From contig BCKT01000006.1 of the NCBI GenBank assembly GCA_003116875.1, forward strand, positions 1,275,934-1,339,933: a stretch of 64,000 nucleotides of DNA, in the 5' to 3' direction. Below, one piece after another: positions 57,914-64,000 of this stretch. Under the pieces are notes generated by a model. That model was not told the DNA's origin, did no database searches, and saw only the letters and a list, made by a program, of their open reading frames with translations. How positions within the stretch are numbered: the stretch's first letter is position 1; each line of letters begins with the position of its first letter. Origin of the DNA: Takashimella koratensis (taxonomy: Eukaryota; Basidiomycota; Tremellomycetes; Trichosporonales; Tetragoniomycetaceae). Both the position numbers and the translations under genes were made by a program.

Positions 57914-59950
57914 AAGGGGTGAGTGAAGATGGATGGAGGGATGCACGGGGTGCGGGTGGATGGCACGGTGCAAACCCAAAATTGACGTTTCACGTCGGAT
58001 GGTCCGTGCGAGTTGCTGAAATGAGACAAACAAGGGAAGGATGCCACATTTGGAATACGTAACGAGTGAAAACAACGCCTCCCGGTGGACCGGGGCGACC
58101 AGGCTTCTGCCAAGGGAGGGAAGGAAGAAGTAGGGAACGAGTGAGCGACGCCGAGGGACCAGGGCGGAAGGTAAACGGCAGCAAGCCAGCGAGACGCGAT
58201 CAGGAGTTTAATGTGCGCTCGGGGAATAGTGGTGAATGCCACAATAAAGTACAAACAACATACACGACCCGACTCACATGCACACAAACACGCTAGCAGT
58301 TCCGCCCAATCACGCGTCAGGCCAGACTGCACCGAACCAATCGCCAAGCATCCACCAGCCAACCCTCAAGCTGGGACCTGGGCAGTGCGCAGTAACCACC
58401 ACCGTAGCACCTAGATGCTAGCGACCCGACGAGCAACCGAGTAACCGATGCACAGGACACGCAGCAGCTCAAAAAAGCATAAGCGCCCAACTACAAGAGA
58501 GACGCGGGTGCTGATGCGAGTAAGAGAAGATAGGCGTTCTCCCCTCGTACTCCGAGGCAGGTAGAGTTTGTTTAGGCTTGACTTGTTTGTATCGACACCA
58601 GGAAACGAGGGAGGAGGGCGACATGAATGTCAGGCCGCAGCAGACTGATGGGTGTACAGATGGGAGAGTCAAGACCTGACCCGATGGGGGCAGCTCCACC
58701 ACGATCGAGCCGAGGACACATGGAATGGATGAAACGTGGATGAATCAACGGCGTCCCGATGGGCCGAGTGGCGCAGGTGGAGTAGTATTCTTTCATAACG
58801 TGATGGCCAACGTGACTGAAGCTCGGCGCGTCGGAGAAGTAGAACCTGGAAGCTGGAGAATGGGATGATGAGGTTATGGGGAAAGACTGAAGACTGAAGA
58901 CTCGAACCCGAATGCCTTTGACTGTTCTCTCTCAAACTATATCTGAAACGGAAACGCAGGTCCCGTGGTCGATGAATACGAGGAGTCTGAAGCAGGCCAT
59001 TTGGTTAGCGTGTACCCGCGTTCCAAATAGAGTTGGGGGATGTCTGAGATGACAGGCAGGTTCCGGCACCGAAACGCCCATGCCGAACGTGTACTGTAGC
59101 ATGTGACTTGCTGTGAACAACCCGACCGAATGGCAGTTGGGGAGCCGCATGCATGCGACATCGCTTGGGATACTCTGCACACTTTTGTTTTGGGCCGACG
59201 AGATGAGCATATGCCGGGGGAGTATACAAGGAAAGTTGTCTCTGTACTTTGCTCTCACGTGGTATCGTGGACGTCATAATTTTCTCCCCGCAGGTGTCGG
59301 CGCGAGCCAATCAACGTCCAATCAAGGACTACCAATGACCACCGTCTGCTTAATCGTGCACGACGACATCCACTCGCACTACCTCTCTCCTCCCACTGCA
59401 CCACCGACCCGTCGCTAGCCAATCAGCCCGACCCGAGCCAAGCAAGGTAGACAGGGACGAAACTGGACGTCGACGAGACCAACGCAAGCAACTGCGACCC
59501 GAGTGATATCGGATCTGATCTTGTCCTGTTCCTCACTCTGTTCCCTTCCTTTGGCCGTCTTCCTCTCCTCGTATCCCCCGGCACCGGCTCACTTGTTCAC
59601 ACCCGACCCGTACGACACCGAGATTGCGACAACAACAAGGACTGCGCCTACGCTTGCGACCAAGTAAAAATTGAGACTGCGAATATCAGTTGCCAACGAC
59701 TCAAGTCTTGACTAGCGACCAGAAACGATGGCCCGGTGTTGAACGTTGTCATTTGTTACCGGCGTCACGTCATTCCGTTTGATCTGCCCCCCCCTTGCTT
59801 GCTCTTCCTCTTCCTGCGCCCTTATCGTCGTCACCCTCCCCTCCTTTGCCGGAACCATAGCCATACACCACCATCCCTCACCCTCACCACAGATCACGCC
59901 AACCGCCCAACCCATCGCACCCGGCTACCTTATAACACCATCACCTCGTC
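56846..59950. other. 3.1-kb gene-poor region with a G62 tract
   Basis: Holds the amylase promoter side and the upstream region of the transporter gene. The main feature is the G run at 57851-57912. A pyrimidine-rich leader precedes 59951. Frames on both strands (for example 58669-58935, 58932-59310, 57742-58362) are short or come from the homopolymer; no gene or tRNA was recognised. Confidence 0.45.
57851..57912 (-). repeat. Poly(G) tract of 62, about 1 kb upstream of the amylase gene
   Basis: Uninterrupted G on the plus strand, thus C on the strand that encodes the amylase. Confidence 0.95.
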
Positions 59951-62900
59951 ATGCCCGCCCGCGATCCAGCGGCCTCGCCGCACCTCCCTACCTCCATCAC
60001 CCAATCCCCAGTCCAGCAGCAGCTCCCGCAATACCAGGACTCGGCGCTCTCCTCCGCTTTCTCCACACGTACCGTCTCCGACTCTTCTGCGCTCAGCTCG
60101 GGCATCGAGTCCCGCAGGGAGAGCCGCGGTGAGAACCTCATGGCTAGGGTCCTCCGCAGGCTCTCCTCAACAGGCGGCAGTCGTCCCTCCGTGGACGCAG
60201 ACTCATCAAGTGGGACGGGAACAAACGCCAGCGCCGTGCATGACGATATAGAGAGCTTGGGGCCGGACAAGAACTCGGACTGGGACGAGTGAGTGCATCA
60301 CCATGTTGCAATTTGTCCCTGGCAATGATCATCAAGCCCCATACACCACGCCCACACACCTACGGAGCTCTGCTGCTACCTTTCCATTCCCACATCAAAG
60401 CTGATAACCCCCTCTAGAAACACCTTCGGACCCACCACGTCCCGGGCGATTCGCGATTCGACCGCCCGGCTCGCTTCCATGTCATTCACCAAGCCTCCGA
60501 GCTTTTCCCTCGCCTCTGCCTCTGACGCCGAGTCATCACGAGCCTCTACCTCCCCGACCTTCTCCAAGAGCGTCTCGCACCGCCCTATCCACCCAAGCCA
60601 CCTCAACCCTCTGGTCACACAAGAGGAAGCTGTCGATATCTCCCCACCCAAGGACTATCAAATCTCTCCGGGTCACTCGGGGCCGTCCGGCCTCAGCGTC
60701 ATGCTCGAGCGCAACCGAGCGCAGAACCCGTCCAGCGGGGAGACGTCCAAGGTTGGATCTCTCGGAAGCAACGCCAGCTTCAACCGCACACCCATCGCTC
60801 GCGCCGCCTTGCCCCACTCGATGCCGAGTGACGTCGACCTATCCGGACAGACAACACCGCTGGCAAAGCGTAGCTCGTTGGAGGATGTGGAGGCGGGCTT
60901 GAATGGGAACGGTACTACCCTTGACGATGTGATCGACGAAGAAGATGACGAAGAGCGTAACGCTTCAAGCGCATTGAGGACGTATCTGGCGGGGCAGGTG
61001 GAGCGCGAGGACCAGGCAGAGGCTTCGGAACGAACTCCTTTGCTGGATCACCCCAAGCGGTCGACGGTGTTCGACCGCGTGGGAGCGGGCTTGGCACACA
61101 CAAAGTTGAGGATGGCAAAGATCACGTTCCGAGACGTTGTGCGGGAAGGCATCGAGGAGCCCGTCAAAGCCATTCCTGCTGTCATTCTCGGTCTGCTCCT
61201 GAACGTCTTAGACGGCGTCAGTTACGGCATGATCTTGTGAGTGGATCCTCCTAAGCACGCACATACCTCCGCTGACCCCGCTCGTCAGGTTTCCTGCCAG
61301 TCCTATCTTCCCAGATTTCGGGTCCCTGGGTGTTTCCATGTTCTTCATGTCGTACGTCTGTGAATGAGCACCGTCGCAATGCTAATCTTCCAGCTGCATC
61401 GTGTCGCAGCTCACATTCTCGCTGGGCGGGAGTATCTTCAAAGGTGGTAATGGCTCCATGATGATTGAGGCCGTCCCATTCTTCCATATTCTGGTCAACA
61501 TTATCCAGACCGAGATTGGCGACGACGTAAGTAACATCTCGCTCCTGGGAGGACAGCACGAGCATCGCTGATGACTTGCAGCCGGCGGCTATCATTTCCA
61601 CAACCATGGCTGCATTCGCGTTCTCCTCCATCCTCACCGGTCTCGTCTTCATGTCTCTCGGCATGTTCAAGCTCGGCTCTTTGATCGGCTACTTCCCTCG
61701 TCACATCCTCGTTGGCTGTATCGGAGGTGTCGGAGTTTTCCTTATCGAGACTGGTTTAGAAGTCTCCCGTGGTCTCAAGGAAGAAGGATTCGAATACAAC
61801 TGGGCCACTCTCAAGCTCTTCGTCGAGGATGGACACGCTATCGCTCTTTGGGTCCTTCCCTTGGGTCTTGCAATCTTGTTGCGGATCATCACCCACTTTT
61901 TCCACCACCAACTCATCTTCCCGGCGTACTTCTTCATCATCCCCGTCGTCTTCTACATCGTCGTCGCTATAGGGAAATGGGATATCTCGACGTTGAGGCA
62001 AGCAGGTTGGGTTTTGGACGTCGGCAGCAACACTCAGGCTTGGTGGAAATTTTACATGTACTATGTGAGTTATTCGCGGTTGGGACATGGAGCTGACGGG
62101 TAGGATTTCTCAAGAACCAACTGGACCGCGTTTTGGGCCGCTATGCCGACTCAGCTCGCCCTGGTTTTCTTCGGGATCTTGCACGTCCCACTCAATGTAA
62201 GTCCTCCTGCTTCCGCAACGGTGCAAAGAAAAGTAGCTGATCAGCTAGGTCCCCGCGCTTGGCGTATCTTTGAGTGAGGACAATGTAAAGCTCGACCGCG
62301 AGCTGGTCGCCCACGGTGTCTCGAACATGGCGGCTGGGTTTGTCGGCACGGTGCCCAACTATCTCTGCTACGTGAACACCGTCTTGTGTGAGTATCGTTA
62401 TCAATTGCTAAATTCTTGCTGACTCTTCTAGTCTATCGCGTTGGCGGAGGCTCGAGAGTATCTGGGCTCTTATTGGTGGTCGCAACGGCTCTCATCATGA
62501 TGGTTGGCCCCACCGTCATTGGCTATCTTCGTGAGTCGAAACTCGCTTACTTGAGCTAATCTCTTCAGCTGTTACCGTTGTCGGCGCTCTGATCTTCGTG
62601 CTTGGTATCGACCTCACCCTCGAGGCGGTGTGGGATACACGTAACCGCGTCAACAGGCTCGAGTACATCACCATCTGGGTGATCACTATTGGCATGACTG
62701 TGTAAGCTTACATGAGACGGTATTAAATGGGTCAAGCTGACTCCTCACCAGCTTCGACTTTGTTATCGGCCTGTTGCTCGGTATCATCCTCGCCTGCGTC
62801 TTCTTTGTCGTCCAAAGCTCAAGACGCCGCGCGATCAGGACCGTCTTCAATGGCGCCACGGCAAAGTCCACAGTCCGTAGGCCTCGCTCTCAGCGAGAGT

Positions 62901-64000
62901 TCATCCAGAAAGTTGGGTCTCAAACCTACGTCATGAAGCTTCAGGGTTTCTGTGAGTTTTGATCAGTCTTCGTGAATGGGACGAATCGCAGGTGTGTCGT
63001 TGTGTTGACAAGTCTATTAGTGTTCTTCGGGACAATCTCCAATGTCGAGGACGAAATTCGCAAGCTCCTGGATTTGGCGAAATGGCAACACAACCCTATC
63101 CGATTCTTGATCATCGATTTCGCCCTCGTCCATGGCTTAGACTTTTCCTCGGCGGAGGCATTTGTCCGCGTCCAACGCTTACTGGCTGCCAAGGACGTCC
63201 TGTTGATCTTGTGTGGGGCCAACCCGGATGGATTGGTGGGGACCGCGTTGCAGGCTGTCGACCTGTGGGCCGACCGGGAAGGGACCAGAGTGGAGGTGTT
63301 TACGAGCTTGAATGACGCACTAGAGTGGACGGAGAATGCCTACCTGTGAGTATGCTCTGCCAGTATAAAGGAAGGGGAGAAGTGTGAAGAACAAACAAGG
63401 TCGCTGATCCTGGAAATAGGACGGCGTTCTTTGAGACTCAAAAGGTCTCGGAGACTGAAGGTGGACCCAAAACGATCGATTTCCCTAAGATCGCAAAGCC
63501 TCCGTTCTCCCTCGCCGAATCTTTCCAAAACAGCCCGCGCCGAAGCCACCTGGCCGCCGCCGGGGACGACACCTTGCCGTGGAGTAAGTCAATTTCATGT
63601 CACGCCTACAAGTTTGGTAAGCAACAGCTAATGCCCGCTTAGAATACGGCTCTCCATCGATTTACCCCAAAGTGGAATCCTCGCCCAAGCTCACGCTCGC
63701 TCAGCCGGTACAGATCCTCCTGCAGACCTTCGCAGCCTATACCGACGAGACCGAAGACTTTTTCTTCCAGCTCGTTCCTTACTTCACGAAACAACAGATC
63801 CTTTCCGGTGACACGTTGTGGGAACAGAGCAGCCCAGCCGATGGTCTCTACCTCATCGAGTCAGGATGTCTCCGTGCGACTTATGCCTACGACGACCATA
63901 CCGAGCTTGTCCAGGAGACGATGGTCGCGGGCACCGTGGCGGGTGATCTGAGTATGCTCAGTGATACGCCCCGAAACGCGACTGTTCTGGCAGAGAGGGA
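59951..64000 (+). CDS. VSB1: SulP-family transporter with STAS and cyclic-nucleotide-binding-like domains (VSB1-like), right end cut
   Basis: Probably the fungal vacuolar SulP homologue; yeast Vsb1 (Ygr125w) acts in vacuolar storage of basic amino acids. A long, Ser-rich cytosolic N-terminus (MPARDPAASPHLPTS...) of about 330 residues contains an acidic stretch and ERTPLLDHP, an acidic dileucine-like vacuolar signal. The SulP core follows over several introns: KAIPAVILGLLLNVLDGVSYGMI, FPASPIFPDFGSLGVSMFF, FSLGGSIFKGGNGSMMIEAV, YFPRHILVGCIGGVGVF, ILHVPLNVPALGVSLSEDN and GTVPNYLCYVNTVLFYRVGG. Then a STAS domain (YVMKLQGFLFFGTISNVEDE; FLIIDFALVHGLDFSSAEAF) and a C-terminal cNMP-binding-like domain (FTKQQILSGDTLWEQSSPADGLYLIESG; VAGDLSMLSDTPRNATVLAE) that is cut by the window edge. 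This order is that of Ygr125w. The substrate in this organism is inferred only. Confidence 0.82.

Noticed and set aside
58895..58925. GGTTCGAG on the minus strand as a tRNA T-loop
   Set aside because: The flanking bases do not form a five-pair T stem and no acceptor or anticodon arms were found.

Overview
The window is nuclear DNA from a fungus, most likely a basidiomycete yeast of the Tremellomycetes; the class is an inference from gene content and intron style, not from a marker gene. Almost every gene is cut by many short introns (about 40-100 nt) with GTGAGT/GTAAGT donors, CTGAC/CTCAC-like branch sites and CAG/TAG acceptors. Coding sequence is moderately GC-rich. Genes lie on both strands with short divergent or convergent spacers, and no bacterial or organellar features were seen. 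Coordinates below span start to stop codon including introns; exon joins were made by eye from splice signals and family conservation.

Layout. 1-2889 (-): WW/FF-domain splicing/elongation factor of TCERG1 type, running off the left edge. 3085-5316 (-): mitochondrial hydroxyacid-oxoacid transhydrogenase with a histidine-rich insert. 5940-7593 (+): Yap-like bZIP factor. 8169-13453 (+): four consecutive intronless genes forming a diverged paralogous family that I do not recognise (FFFxG ... NxxEC motifs); this is the most novel part of the window. 13738-16048 (+): TRAPPC13. 16383-18366 (-): citrate synthase. 19249-21311 (-): membrane-anchored GH16 glucanase-like protein. 22546-25324 (-): CCT epsilon. 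25649-26735 (+): Alba-like protein. 26970-28756 (-): class A J-protein whose start codon appears split by an intron. 29049-30524 (+): AlkB dioxygenase. 31408-33499 (+): ERG24 sterol C-14 reductase. 34189-35527 (-): ribosomal protein uS3. 36056-37305 (+): KEI1. 37813-39878 (+): DOM34/pelota. 40124-41899 (-): pyridoxal-reductase-like aldo-keto reductase. 42966-44155 (-): p24 cargo receptor. 45014-46699 (+): RanBP1/Yrb1. 47929-49426 (+) and 49676-51474 (-): two tail-to-tail extended SDRs, the second D-erythronate-dehydrogenase-like. 53751-54244 (+): small secreted ten-cysteine protein. 54797-56845 (-): alpha-amylase with a GPI-type tail. 59951-right edge (+): SulP-STAS-cNMP-binding transporter of VSB1 type, cut by the window edge.

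Most genes are housekeeping and do not form one pathway. Two surface or secreted carbohydrate enzymes (GH16, amylase), a secreted cysteine-rich protein, two SDRs, an aldo-keto reductase and the FFFxG family are the accessory part. Several of these have a clear TATA box 110-140 nt before the ATG, which I did not notice for the housekeeping genes except ERG24.

A second unusual theme is homopolymer C. Very long C runs (up to 145 nt) occur in or upstream of genes, and each one I could assign is C on the sense strand of its gene, mostly inside introns.
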